DNA of 64,000 bases from Paenibacillus campinasensis (GTDB lineage Bacteria > Bacillota > Bacilli > Paenibacillales > Paenibacillaceae): positions 1 to 64,000 of the forward strand of contig NZ_NPBY01000021.1 of NCBI RefSeq assembly GCF_002272015.1, in the 5' to 3' direction. The position numbers and the translations under genes are program-made. The notes below the pieces were generated by a model. It saw only the letters and a program-made list of their open reading frames with translations. It was not told the DNA's origin and did not search any database. Shown piece by piece: positions 1 to 8,354 of this stretch (positions are counted from its first letter, which is position 1; each line of letters starts with the position of its first letter).

Positions 1-146
1 GGACGGGTGGTCATGATTTTTCCTGTCAAAAGGATGTTTTCCCCTTTCTGCTAAGAGGCTAGAAGGAATAGCTAAGCAATCTTAAAAATCAACATTATAA
101 GGTTGCGAATATATCAAAGTTCAACATATCCCTCCATCATGTTCCA

Positions 147-155
147 TGATATACT
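147..155 (+). promoter_or_regulatory. Possible extended -10 promoter of the AAA operon
   Basis: TGATATACT fits an extended -10 element (TG-N-TATACT) about 35 bases before the first start codon of the operon. No good -35 hexamer is visible at 17 bp, which an extended -10 does not need. No other gene was seen in the first 188 bases. Confidence 0.35.
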
Positions 156-188
156 AAAATAAACCAAAATATAGTTCTTGGAGGTACT

Positions 189-665
189 ATGCGAAGACCG
201 ATATTAGGACTTAATACACGGGTTGAAACCAGTCTGGATGTCGCACCTAGGCAGCAAGCTGTGGTTCGTATAGAAGGCGCTGCCTTAGAAAAAAGGTTGC
301 GCTCCAAACGTTCGGGCGCTTTCGTCGAAGCGATGACCAAGCTTGATGTTAGCGGTGTGGTTGCGACTAAGGAGAAGGTTCAAGAGCTTATTGATCAGAT
401 AACCAGTGAATTTCCTGAGCTAGCGGTTGATCAACTTCCCTTAGGTATAGTGAGCAAGTGTTACTTGGGGGATTCTTATGAAGTCCATTCACTAGATGCT
501 GGTTTACAGATTATCAATCATTATAAACGAGGCGAGGTTCTACCAAATGGCATGGAGAAGGCTAGAAGACTGGCTATGCATCCTGCCTATGCTTACATCG
601 AGGTATATATGAATATGATATGTGCTGTAGCTCAGTCTGGTGAAGTATCTATCATTAAGGAGTAG
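189..665 (+). CDS. Hypothetical protein, first gene of AAA operon
   Basis: A 158-aa protein that I do not recognise. It has no signal peptide or membrane segment and looks soluble and cytoplasmic. It is a mix of charged helices, with a region near residues 105-125 (HSLDAGLQIINHY..GEVLPNG) that could be a conserved core. The start is fixed by GGAGG at 180-184 with a short 4-base spacer. It opens a five-gene operon that ends in a Ycf46-like AAA+ ATPase, and the next start codon lies only 7 bases after its stop. The AT-rich codon use is shared with the four following genes and differs from the GC-richer rest of the window. A role as partner or substrate adaptor of the ATPase is inference from position only. 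Confidence 0.75.
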   Translation: MRRPILGLNTRVETSLDVAPRQQAVVRIEGAALEKRLRSKRSGAFVEAMTKLDVSGVVATKEKVQELIDQITSEFPELAVDQLPLGIVSKCYLGDSYEVHSLDAGLQIINHYKRGEVLPNGMEKARRLAMHPAYAYIEVYMNMICAVAQSGEVSIIKE

Positions 666-672
666 AGGACCG

Positions 673-2442
673 ATGACAAATGAAGCGATCTCAACGGCTA
701 ACTTGAATCGGATAGAAAAATCATTAAGAGCTATTAATGACAATATCAACACTTCAATAAATTCTATTAATACCAATATTAACAATTCACTAAGTGCAAT
801 TCATGACAATATAAATGTAGTTTCTGATCAGGTTACAACAGTTGAACAACAACTGGAGCTTACAAAAAGTGACCTTGAACTTCTCGCAGAAGAGTTTCGT
901 GAGTATGTCCGTCAGGACGCGCTAATTAAAAATGTCCAGTTGGCAGAAATGAGATTAGTTAAGGTTCGGCAAGAGATTGAGAATAAATACGGGCACTATG
1001 AGGAAGTTCGCCGTAGAGCGATTGGAATACTGCAAGCTGTCGATACCAGTTTGGTACGTAAAGATACAATTGAGAATGCATCGGAGGAGCAGCTGCTGGC
1101 TGCCCCACGATATTGGCTCGCGCCCTGCTTAATTGCATTATCCGCATGGCTTAGTGACAATAAAGAGTTGGCTGAGAAGGCAGTCATTGAAGCGATAAGA
1201 AGAGATGACGAAAAGACATCTTTATTTTTTGCTTTGGTTACTCGTCGTGGGGGGCGCTATCAGTCAAGTCGTGCTTGGTTGGAACGATACTTCGGTCAGC
1301 AGGATCCAAATGAGCTAAAGAGGGAAATCGTTGTTTTAATTGATGGTTTTTCTAATGGGATTTTTGGTACAGAAGCTAGAGCAAGATGCGGCTTACTAAT
1401 TAAAAGCTGGTTGGACGAGTTATCGCAAAAGGCAGGGTTTATAGAAACGCAGCGAGACCAGTGGAAGAAGGCGCTCCAGGCACGTACAGAAAAGCTGGAT
1501 TCTTCAAAATTTCCACATTTGCAGAAATATAGCCCAACTTGGCCAGAGCTCCAGTATTCGCTTGAGGGTGCAAAGCTGCATGAACTTATTTTTCAATATT
1601 TTAATTTTATACTTACACAAGAGATTATTCCTTCCAGGAATTTGGCTTTTGCAGTAGATCAGCTCCTCGACATTTTAGTTCGTGAATTCGATGAAGAAGA
1701 AATGCCGTTGCGGCGTGAAGAACGATTAAATGAATTAATTATAAAAGAAGATGGGGATAAAGTATCCGCACAGAATTTGTTCGCTAACGAGAAAGTCATT
1801 GAGGAGAGACTTGACTTTACCCAGTTATTAACGAACTTCTCCATGTACCCTGCAGAAACCAACGCTTCAGTTGCTACCCAAAAGCTGGCTATAGCGCTGT
1901 CAAAGGAATGGATTATCCATGCCCATGATGATCTAACTGCCGAGAATCGCAATTCTGTTCCAATCGATATTGAGATTAAATTAGATGACTGGAGTGGCAT
2001 GTCGAGGGACGGGACTAATGAAGAGCAGCTGATTTCTGAGTTACAACAGCATATTCAATCAAAAAAAGAAGATGCTTTAAGAAAAAACAAACTGAGTATG
2101 AAAAACTGGATGGCACTCGTTGCAGGTATTGGATTCTTCATTTTGGGTATAGGCACATTAGTCTTGTTTATTGCTTCAGCAATCTTTTTGATGGTATTCA
2201 CAAATGGCCTGATGAATGTAAAAAGGAATGAAAAAGCGATTGAGCAGAATTATGAGGAGCTATTCGAAAATCACAAACAAATTTTAGTGGCAACCCTAAG
2301 CGATATTGTGGATTATCGCCGAGAGTATGCTGCTGAAGACATGAATGCTGGTAAAATAGGCGATTTGCTTGAACAAGTGACACCAGAGCAATATACATAT
2401 TCGACCTATGATTCTGCTCGAGCTGTTATTTCCTCACATTAA
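673..2442 (+). CDS. Coiled-coil protein with C-terminal membrane hairpin, AAA operon
   Basis: A protein of 589 aa. AAGGAG at 658-663 places the start at the ATG at 673 and not at the in-frame ATG at 640, which lies inside the preceding gene. Residues about 5-85 are an Asn/Ile-rich heptad region (repeated INxxIN pattern, then a charged helix), strongly suggestive of a coiled coil. A long middle part contains a helical, possibly TPR-like region (about residues 140-200). Near residues 475-510 there are two closely spaced hydrophobic segments, followed by about 70 cytoplasmic residues. This architecture suggests a membrane-anchored oligomer with large cytoplasmic domains. I know no named family. 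It is translated with the ATPase operon and could be the membrane platform or effector on which the ATPase acts (inference). Confidence 0.8.
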   Translation: MTNEAISTANLNRIEKSLRAINDNINTSINSINTNINNSLSAIHDNINVVSDQVTTVEQQLELTKSDLELLAEEFREYVRQDALIKNVQLAEMRLVKVRQEIENKYGHYEEVRRRAIGILQAVDTSLVRKDTIENASEEQLLAAPRYWLAPCLIALSAWLSDNKELAEKAVIEAIRRDDEKTSLFFALVTRRGGRYQSSRAWLERYFGQQDPNELKREIVVLIDGFSNGIFGTEARARCGLLIKSWLDELSQKAGFIETQRDQWKKALQARTEKLDSSKFPHLQKYSPTWPELQYSLEGAKLHELIFQYFNFILTQEIIPSRNLAFAVDQLLDILVREFDEEEMPLRREERLNELIIKEDGDKVSAQNLFANEKVIEERLDFTQLLTNFSMYPAETNASVATQKLAIALSKEWIIHAHDDLTAENRNSVPIDIEIKLDDWSGMSRDGTNEEQLISELQQHIQSKKEDALRKNKLSMKNWMALVAGIGFFILGIGTLVLFIASAIFLMVFTNGLMNVKRNEKAIEQNYEELFENHKQILVATLSDIVDYRREYAAEDMNAGKIGDLLEQVTPEQYTYSTYDSARAVISSH

Positions 2443-2458
2443 AAGGAGTGCATTTGTA

Positions 2459-2653
2459 ATGCTAAATAGAAGCAAGCCAGTTATTCAGAATTCCTCAACA
2501 GATTCAACTGACCAAATGCAGGAGAAGCTGGATCTGAAAATTGAAGAGCTGCAGAAGCAAACGCTAAATCAATCACTAGCGGAATGCTTTCCAACATGGG
2601 ATTTGAATCCACCAGCGATATTAGTTCGTAGACGGAGCTCGAAAGTACTATGA
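2459..2653 (+). CDS. Small hypothetical protein, AAA operon
   Basis: A 64-aa protein with no recognised family. The start is set by AAGGAG at 2443-2448, 10 bases before the ATG at 2459. An in-frame ATG at 2408 lies inside the previous gene and lacks a ribosome binding site. The centre is a charged helix (about residues 18-38) and the C-terminus is basic (RRRSSK). Its stop overlaps the next start (ATGA at 2650), so the two are probably translationally coupled. It may be a small adaptor or bridging subunit of the system. Confidence 0.6.
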   Translation: MLNRSKPVIQNSSTDSTDQMQEKLDLKIEELQKQTLNQSLAECFPTWDLNPPAILVRRRSSKVL

Positions 2654-3186
2654 GTTCTCCGAATTACTATTCCGAATGGATTGAGCTGTTACATCAACTG
2701 AAAGAGATTGGCCAGGAAGATGAGAAGATTATCTCTGTTCTGGAAAAGGGAAGTTTGGATTGGACATCAGGTGTAGCTGATAAAATTGTGAATTTAACCC
2801 TAGATGTAATTGAGTTCAGATTAAAGTATACGACTCGTCAGTTTCAACAGGAATTAGATTATTCAAGTGGTCAGGAAGAGGCTATTATTTCGGCTATTAT
2901 AAATGCTCGATATCGTTTTGATTTACTTTATCGGTTGTGCAGGCTTGCTATTTTTCCTGATGATATCAGGGAGTCTTTAGAGAATGTTGTTAGTAAGTAC
3001 GTCAGAGACTCTCAGGAGGCATTGTTGGAAAGCGCAAAGCATGATCGAACGGGTCAGCTTGCTTATACGATTCGACATAATAGCTTAATACAGCAACAGT
3101 CTTCAGCAGCGGCAGTTCATGAATCTGTTGAACAGAAAGAGACGAATTCTAATCAATTTAAGCCTAGAAGAAGGGTGCTATTTTAA
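2650..3186 (+). CDS. Hypothetical helical protein, AAA operon
   Basis: A 178-aa protein of unknown family. It appears all-helical and cytoplasmic, with no Cys/His metal motif, signal peptide or membrane segment. The last 30 residues are low-complexity and hydrophilic (Gln/Ser/Asn/Lys), like a flexible tail. The ATG overlaps the stop of the 64-aa gene, and the stop codon is directly followed by the start codon of the AAA+ ATPase at 3187 with no gap. This indicates strong translational coupling and a probable fixed stoichiometry with the ATPase. Function unknown. Confidence 0.75.
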   Translation: MSSPNYYSEWIELLHQLKEIGQEDEKIISVLEKGSLDWTSGVADKIVNLTLDVIEFRLKYTTRQFQQELDYSSGQEEAIISAIINARYRFDLLYRLCRLAIFPDDIRESLENVVSKYVRDSQEALLESAKHDRTGQLAYTIRHNSLIQQQSSAAAVHESVEQKETNSNQFKPRRRVLF

Positions 3187-4740
3187 ATGAGTGACTTGCA
3201 GACATGTATGAAAACCATGGAGCAGTATTTGAAAGCTAGAATCCCCTTTATTTCTATACGGACATCAGAACGATCCCGTGCGCTTAGTTTTATTGCCCAA
3301 TTGTCGACAAAACTAAATTTAAACATTGGCTATCATACGCTGTCCCAGGGAATGAGGGATATATCCACTAACCGGCTTCTCAATGAGGACCGCTCGGTTA
3401 TCGGTGGATTGGATTATGCAACACAAAAAATCGGTCAACTACAAAATCAAACCTTTGTTTTTACTGAAGTACAGGAGCTTGAAGACGATACTCGAATGGC
3501 AAGACAATTACAGGATGCTGTAATGCTTGCCACTGAAACAGGTGGGGCTATCGTTGTAATTACGAATAACCCAGTTTGGGGGCCCTTGCAGCGCCTCGGC
3601 ATGTCGATTACGTTATCTCAGCCTAATGAGGATGAAATGTTGATGATCATCCGGGAACAAATTAATCCTTATCGAAGTGAAATGTTCATTGAATGGGGAG
3701 ATGCTGAGGAGAGACAGGCAGCTGCAATACTCGCAGGTATAAGCCAAATCGAGGCAGAGAACGTCATCGCTACCTTATTAGCTAACGGCCGCATTGTGAA
3801 CGATGATTTGAAGGAATTAATGCACGCTAAAGATAAAATTTTTGCCGATATTTCTGGTATTGAACGGGTCATTGTAAGAGAGGACTACCAAATTGGCGGT
3901 TTGGACGGTCTCAAGTTATGGCTTGAAGCTAACCGTCAGCTATTGACGGCGGACTTACGCGAACGTGGAATTCGACCTCCCAGAGGGATTCTGCTAGTAG
4001 GCGTTCCCGGATGCGGCAAGTCCTTATCGGCTAAGGCGATCGCCTCCTTATGGAACCTGCCATTATATCGTTTGGATTTATCCACCATACACGGTCAGTA
4101 TTTAGGGCAAAGTGAAAGTCGCTTGAAGGAAGCATTATCCACTGCTGATCATGTGGCGCCATGCGTATTATGGATTGATGAGATTGAGAAGGGACTTGCT
4201 GGTGCAGTAGGCGGAGGTGATGGAGGCACATCGATTCGTCTGGTTGGCCAATTTCTTTATTGGTTACAGGAAAGCCTTGCAAGAGTTTTTGTTGTAGCTA
4301 CAGCCAATGATGTATCCAAGTTGCCCCCGGAACTGCTGCGCAGAGGGCGATTTGATGAGTTGTTCTTTGTGGATTTGCCAACTGCGAGTGAACGGGAAGA
4401 AATCATAAAGATTTATATTGAAAAAGGGCTGAAAAGATCGATATCCAATGATTTATTGCAGCATTTGGTCAGGATTTCTGAAGGTTTCGCAGGTGCGGAT
4501 TTGGAAGCGGCTGTTCGAGATGTTGTGAAGCAAGCCTTTGTAAAAGGGGATGATTCAATTACAGATGAAACCTTTATAAATTTCTTTACAAACGTTGTGC
4601 CTTTATCGCAAACAAGTCCCGAACAAATAGAGACGATTCGTACTTGGGGCAAAGAAAGAGCAGTCCCTGCTGGTAAAATAAATGAAGAACAGAACGGACA
4701 TGGTGTGCACCGTCCAAGCGGACGAAGAGTTATGGTATAG
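3187..4740 (+). CDS. Ycf46-like AAA+ ATPase
   Basis: A 517-aa ATPase. The N-terminal 230 residues form a degenerate P-loop-like domain of the type found in Ycf46 ([18 protein letters not shown], then [11 protein letters not shown]). The C-terminal AAA+ module begins at IGGLDGLK (about 236). It has Walker A GVPGCGKS, the pore-like segment [12 protein letters not shown], Walker [10 protein letters not shown], sensor-1 VVATAN and arginine-finger RRGRFDE. All catalytic elements are present, so it should be an active ring ATPase. Ycf46 proteins are known from plastids and cyanobacteria; their bacterial operonic partners are not characterised to my knowledge. It is the last gene of the AT-rich operon, immediately after the 178-aa protein. 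Probably a remodelling or unfolding motor for the upstream proteins (inference). Confidence 0.88.
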   Translation: MSDLQTCMKTMEQYLKARIPFISIRTSERSRALSFIAQLSTKLNLNIGYHTLSQGMRDISTNRLLNEDRSVIGGLDYATQKIGQLQNQTFVFTEVQELEDDTRMARQLQDAVMLATETGGAIVVITNNPVWGPLQRLGMSITLSQPNEDEMLMIIREQINPYRSEMFIEWGDAEERQAAAILAGISQIEAENVIATLLANGRIVNDDLKELMHAKDKIFADISGIERVIVREDYQIGGLDGLKLWLEANRQLLTADLRERGIRPPRGILLVGVPGCGKSLSAKAIASLWNLPLYRLDLSTIHGQYLGQSESRLKEALSTADHVAPCVLWIDEIEKGLAGAVGGGDGGTSIRLVGQFLYWLQESLARVFVVATANDVSKLPPELLRRGRFDELFFVDLPTASEREEIIKIYIEKGLKRSISNDLLQHLVRISEGFAGADLEAAVRDVVKQAFVKGDDSITDETFINFFTNVVPLSQTSPEQIETIRTWGKERAVPAGKINEEQNGHGVHRPSGRRVMV

Positions 4741-4828
4741 TAACGAATATTACTTGGACGAGTACAGTTTATGTATAAGATCATTCTTGAGTGATGAATG
4801 TGAAACTGAAGCTGGTCTCAAGGTGGGG

Positions 4829-4857
4829 AGCTAAGTGTTTTGGCGCTTAGCTTTTTT
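4829..4857 (+). terminator. Rho-independent terminator of AAA operon
   Basis: AGCTAAGTG and CGCTTAGCT form a stem of 8-9 pairs with a short loop, followed by a run of six T. It lies 89 bases after the ATPase stop. Confidence 0.8.
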
Positions 4858-4928
4858 GTTTTGGCACTGCTGTACCGTCGGCATCTCATGATCTTTAATT
4901 TCCAGACCGTAAGAAGCTTTACTGCAAT

Positions 4929-4957
4929 TTGAATATCGATTAGAGAATGTATACAAT
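4929..4957 (+). promoter_or_regulatory. Sigma-A promoter with long leader before the CNNM gene
   Basis: TTGAAT (4929-4934), 17-bp spacer, TACAAT (4952-4957). Transcription from here gives a leader of about 250 nt before the start at 5215. I could not match the leader to an M-box or another riboswitch I know by eye, but its length leaves room for one. Confidence 0.6.
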
Positions 4958-5214
4958 ATATACAATAAGTTCGGGGGGATTTATAGGAAGGAATTATACA
5001 TAAGTCAGTTGAAATGCAACGAAAGTGATTTTTTTTACATAAGGTAGACTGTTTATCTCGTTCAGAAATGGATGTGCAAGACCGTGGGTAAATATTACCT
5101 GACGGATGAAATGAAAGGCGGCTTGGGCGATCGGGCATGCCGTAATGATCGATGGTGTGGTATACTCATCGCCGTTTTGCATAGGGATACTATACGAAAG
5201 AAAGAGGTTGAGGT

Positions 5215-6459
5215 ATGACGCTCCTATTGATTTATCTGTTTCTTGCATTGGGTATTTCGTTTCTTTGTTCTGTGCTCGAGGCAGTTTTGCTATCCACAAC
5301 CCCATCGTATTTAAATGTCAAGCTGGAGAACGGCAACAAAAGAGCGGGATTGTTCATCGAGTTGAAGAAAAATGTGGATCGCCCCCTTTCCGCAATTCTT
5401 ACACTGAATACAATAGCCCATACCGTTGGTGCCGCAGGGGTCGGGGCGCAAGCGACTAAAGTATTTGGCGAAGCGTACTTTGGCATTATCTCCGTTGTGC
5501 TGACTATACTGATTCTTGTTTTTTCGGAAATCATTCCTAAGACGATAGGGGCCAGGTATTGGAGAAGCTTAGCGCTTGTCTCTGCTCAACTGATTCAGTA
5601 TCTCATCTATATCACATATCCTTTAGTTATCATATCTGAATACATTACCAAAATAATAGCTAATAAATCTCACGTGTCCACAACGACGAGCAGAGAGGAA
5701 TTATCTGTGTTGGCGAATGTAGGTACGGAAGAGGGTGTATTCGAGGCAGATGAGAACAAAATCATTCAAAGCATCATCAAACGTAAGGCAATCAGAGTAC
5801 ATGAGGTCATGACGCATCGTACCGATATTGTCGCCCTTTCCGTGAACGCTTCTCTGGACGAGGTTGTATCTGTGGTCAGCAAGGAGAAATACTCCAGATT
5901 GCCAATTTACGAAGACAGCATAGACAATATTGTAGGGATTCTGCATGCCAAAGATCTCATTAAGTACTTAAGTGGTCCTCATAGTGTGGACGAATTTAAT
6001 GTACGGGATTTCAGCAGAACAGCTTATATCGCACCCATGTACAAGACGATGGATCAACTATTCAAGGACTTCCAGCAGAACAAAATCCATATTGCGATCA
6101 TTATCGACGAGTTTGGGGGTACGGCAGGTATTGTAACCCTTGAAGATTTATTGGAGGAAATTGTCGGCGAAATATTTGATGAGGACGATGAGATTGTTAG
6201 GGATATCATTAAGGTAGATGACAACACATTCTATGTGAATGGAGGCATCAGCCTGGATGATGTTGTGGACTATTTCAAGGTAGATCTGCCGATTGAGCAA
6301 TACGAGACGTTGAATGGGTTTATGATTGGCCAGCTCGGCCGGATTCCTAAGCTTGGAGATAGAGATTCTATTGAGTATGCCGGATTGGTATTTAAGATTG
6401 AGGAAGTCGATGGAAGAATGATTTCGAAGGTTAAAGTGTGTAAAGTTTTGGAGCATTAG
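5215..6459 (+). CDS. CNNM/CorC (HlyC) family membrane protein
   Basis: A 414-aa protein with the full family layout: an N-terminal CNNM (DUF21) domain with about four hydrophobic segments in residues 1-145 (including LNTIAHTVGAAGVG and VFSEIIPKTIG), then a CBS pair at about 190-310 (RVHEVMTHRTDI, SRLPIYEDSIDNIVGI, IDEFGGTAGIVTLEDLLEEIVG), and a C-terminal CorC/HlyC domain at about 330-410. Family members act in Mg2+ or divalent-cation transport across the cytoplasmic membrane; the 'hemolysin' label is historical. Start at 5215 after TTGAGGT. It stands alone, behind its own promoter and a long leader. The exact ion cannot be told from sequence. Confidence 0.9.
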   Translation: MTLLLIYLFLALGISFLCSVLEAVLLSTTPSYLNVKLENGNKRAGLFIELKKNVDRPLSAILTLNTIAHTVGAAGVGAQATKVFGEAYFGIISVVLTILILVFSEIIPKTIGARYWRSLALVSAQLIQYLIYITYPLVIISEYITKIIANKSHVSTTTSREELSVLANVGTEEGVFEADENKIIQSIIKRKAIRVHEVMTHRTDIVALSVNASLDEVVSVVSKEKYSRLPIYEDSIDNIVGILHAKDLIKYLSGPHSVDEFNVRDFSRTAYIAPMYKTMDQLFKDFQQNKIHIAIIIDEFGGTAGIVTLEDLLEEIVGEIFDEDDEIVRDIIKVDDNTFYVNGGISLDDVVDYFKVDLPIEQYETLNGFMIGQLGRIPKLGDRDSIEYAGLVFKIEEVDGRMISKVKVCKVLEH

Positions 6460-6472
6460 GATTGGATCTGGG

Positions 6473-6505
6473 CTAGTATGGAAATACGATGCCTAGTATG
6501 GAAAT
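6473..6505 (+). repeat. Two direct copies of CTAGTATGGAAAT
   Basis: CTAGTATGGAAAT occurs at 6473-6485 and 6493-6505, just after the CNNM gene. A short hairpin CATCGC/GCGATG follows at about 6518-6531 without a T-run. No gene is visible between 6460 and 6816; the right half is the leader of the cold-shock gene. Confidence 0.45.
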
Positions 6506-6650
6506 GGCAGCCCGGGCATCGCGAGCGATGTCCGGCATGGTGAAGCTGTGAGGCTTGCCCAGCGATAGGCCAGTCACCGCCATGTCTGTATATATAATAT
6601 ATATCTACACTGTTCGCAGCCTGGAGGGAGAGGCCACAGTGAAGTAATCC

Positions 6651-6679
6651 TTGCTATTCGGCCCCAGGTGGGGTATGAT
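6651..6679 (+). promoter_or_regulatory. Sigma-A promoter of cold-shock gene
   Basis: TTGCTA (6651-6656), 17-bp spacer, TATGAT (6674-6679). The predicted start near 6686 yields a leader of about 130 nt ahead of the ATG at 6817, the long 5' UTR usual for cold-shock mRNAs. Confidence 0.65.
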
Positions 6680-6708
6680 GGAGTCAATGGAATACTGACC
6701 TGCCTATA

Positions 6709-6768
6709 AATTCACATTTTGCAGAGGGTTGTTATTTTATGGAGACGACCTTGTGCAATATGTGAATT
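6709..6768 (+). promoter_or_regulatory. Inverted-repeat leader hairpin upstream of csp
   Basis: AATTCACATTTTGCA (6709-6723) pairs with TGCAATATGTGAATT (6754-6768) with one mismatch in 15, around a 30-nt loop. A U-rich stretch (TTTATTTTCTG) follows at once. It could be an intrinsic attenuator or a cold-sensing leader element. The SD AAGGAGG at about 6803-6809 lies outside the stem. Confidence 0.6.
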
Positions 6769-6816
6769 TTTATTTTCTGAATAAGAGCTCATATAAATTT
6801 TGAAGGAGGTGTTCCG

Positions 6817-7017
6817 ATGGAAGCTGGAACAGTGAAATGGTTTAATGCGGAGAAAGGCTTCGGTTTTATCGAGGTTGAAGGCGGTAACGACGTTTTCGTT
6901 CATTTCAGTGCGATTGTAGGCGACGGCTATAAGTCGTTGGACGAAGGTCAACGTGTTGAATTTAATGTGGTACAGGGTAATCGTGGACCGCAGGCTGAGA
7001 ATGTCGTAGTACTGTAA
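6817..7017 (+). CDS. Cold-shock protein (CspA/CspB family)
   Basis: A 66-aa single cold-shock domain, the usual family length. RNP1-like KGFGFIEV (about residues 13-20) and RNP2-like VFVHFSAI (about 28-35) are intact, with the aromatic surface residues W8, F9, F15, F17, F28, H30 and F31 expected for binding single-stranded RNA or DNA. It should act as an RNA chaperone in cold and stationary phase. The start is fixed by AAGGAGGTG. It has its own promoter, a long leader with a strong hairpin, and its own terminator, so it is monocistronic. The paralog (cspB, cspC or cspD) cannot be decided from sequence. Confidence 0.95.
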   Translation: MEAGTVKWFNAEKGFGFIEVEGGNDVFVHFSAIVGDGYKSLDEGQRVEFNVVQGNRGPQAENVVVL

Positions 7018-7031
7018 AAAAGAATGAAGCT

Positions 7032-7071
7032 AATGCCCCGAACCCTGTGTTTTGGGGCATTTATTCTTTTT
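7032..7071 (+). terminator. Terminator of csp
   Basis: AATGCCCC (7032-7039) pairs with GGGGCATT (7054-7061), followed by TATTCTTTTT. Confidence 0.85.
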
Positions 7072-7176
7072 GTTTGATGAATAGATGATCATCGTAAACG
7101 GATATGGACAGCTGAAAGCATGGCCAGATTTGCCTTAGGTACAGAGCGACAAGATACCAAGAGGGAGGGTACGTTT

Positions 7177-7413
7177 ATGTACTATTCGCGGAAAAGGTTG
7201 GAGGATATCCCCCAAGAGGCTACCGCAATATGGTCCTGTATTCAGGAGGATTGTAACGGATGGATCAGGGACAATTTTGCTTTTGCGGAGGTACCGACCT
7301 GCCATCAATGTCAGTCTCCTATGAAGAGAAGCATGAGTGAGCTGCCTGTGCTCGTGAATAAGAGAGAGGATCAGAAATTCCTCAAGAAGGGCATTCAGAT
7401 CGAGAAAGAATAA
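7177..7413 (+). CDS. Cold-inducible YdjO-like small zinc-ribbon protein
   Basis: A 78-aa protein resembling the YdjO family of Bacillus and Paenibacillus, named for cold induction. It begins MYYSRKRLEDIPQE, followed by WSCIQEDCNGWIRDNF and PTCHQCQSPM. C-x4-C and C-x2-C pairs look like a zinc ribbon. AGGGAGGG before the ATG at 7177 selects this start over an in-frame ATG at 7120. Its position directly behind the cold-shock gene supports a shared cold response, although each gene has its own terminator. The molecular function is not known. Confidence 0.75.
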   Translation: MYYSRKRLEDIPQEATAIWSCIQEDCNGWIRDNFAFAEVPTCHQCQSPMKRSMSELPVLVNKREDQKFLKKGIQIEKE

Positions 7414-7439
7414 CAGCGCCCCATTCCCTTCATATAACA

Positions 7440-7470
7440 AACTCGCTCTATGAGCGGGTTTTCTGTTTTT
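7440..7470 (+). terminator. Terminator of ydjO-like gene
   Basis: AACTCGCTC (7440-7448), loop TAT, GAGCGGGTT (7452-7460), then TTCTGTTTTT. One G-T pair in the stem. Confidence 0.75.
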
Positions 7471-7949
7471 CTTGGCTCGAATGGCAGCCTGTCACGTCTC
7501 TCTCGCGGGACAAACGTCGAGCCATACGCATCACGCATCTGTTGCACAGCAATGGCCTCCTCATAAGAAGATCCAGAAACGATGAACCACCACAGTTCCT
7601 TGTGGTGTCCCCAAATACTCGCAATATTACCTGTTCAAACGTGTCATCAAACCAGATCATACTGGAAGTGATGAATGTCATTACTCCACCATCAACATTC
7701 AGGAAATTCTCATCACAGCGGGGTACGAATCCGGGACTCCATACCGATATTCCACAACCGGTGTCGTCCTCCTTCGCTGACAGCATCTATACCGACCATG
7801 ATGATTCGGGTGTGTTATAATAAAGTACAAAGTCCCAGTTTATGGATGGCTGAAAGAGGGTGGATATGATGCTGTTGTTCTTCTTGTGTTAATCATAGTT
7901 AACCGTTCCGCTTTCCCTTATAGAACATCTAAATAAGGAGCGGAACAGC
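7471..7949. other. Intergenic stretch without a supported gene
   Basis: Two overlapping open frames on opposite strands (92 and 112 codons) span most of this stretch. Neither has a convincing ribosome binding site, a recognisable motif or plausible protein composition. It may hold a decayed gene. TATAAT within TGTTATAATAAAG near 7812 may be part of a promoter for the next gene. Confidence 0.4.
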
Positions 7950-8216
7950 ATGAAATATGTAAACGGGAATGTTATATTTCCTGAGTCTTTGCTCAAGGAA
8001 ATTCAGCAGTATATTCAAGGTGAGTTCGTATACATTCCACAACCAGGATCACGTAAACGATGGGGTGAAAAGTCAGGTCTAAGAGAACAATTGGATCGCC
8101 GAAATAACGAAATTCGTGAGTTGTACATGAAAGGCGAGTCCATTGAGCGACTTACGAAGCTGTACCATCTATCCCATGAAACGATAAGGAAGATCGTCTA
8201 TTCGAAGAAATGTTAA
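7950..8216 (+). CDS. CD3324-like small HTH protein
   Basis: An 88-aa protein resembling the CD3324 family of Firmicutes. It starts MKYVNGNVIFPESLLKEIQQYIQGE, followed by VYIPQPGSRKRWGEKSG and a C-terminal helix-turn-helix (about residues 52-85: RNNEIRELYMKGESIERLTKLY then LSHETIRKIVY) similar to the HTH of resolvases and Mor-type regulators. It is probably a small DNA-binding protein. SD AAGGAG at about 7935 precedes the ATG at 7950. It stands alone with its own strong terminator. The target is unknown. Confidence 0.75.
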   Translation: MKYVNGNVIFPESLLKEIQQYIQGEFVYIPQPGSRKRWGEKSGLREQLDRRNNEIRELYMKGESIERLTKLYHLSHETIRKIVYSKKC

Positions 8217-8220
8217 AGCC

Positions 8221-8254
8221 AAGGCCCGGCAGTTTCCACTGCCGGGCTTTATTG
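8221..8254 (+). terminator. Terminator after CD3324-like gene
   Basis: GCCCGGCAGT, loop TTCC, ACTGCCGGGC, then TTTATT. Confidence 0.9.
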
Positions 8255-8354
8255 TGTATTAAACACCTATACTTGTTGTCTCTCTATATAAAGAAGGAGT
8301 GAATCCGTACAATTTTTACAGGACAGTGAATCCTGAAGAGTTGGAGCGGTGAAA

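Noticed and set aside
4985..5214. Mg2+ (M-box), Mn2+ or c-di-AMP riboswitch in the leader of the CNNM gene
   Set aside because: The length fits, but I could not find the conserved cores of these riboswitches by eye.
7542..7820. 92-codon frame between the ydjO-like and CD3324-like genes
   Set aside because: No ribosome binding site, no hydrophobic core pattern, and an equally long frame on the other strand.
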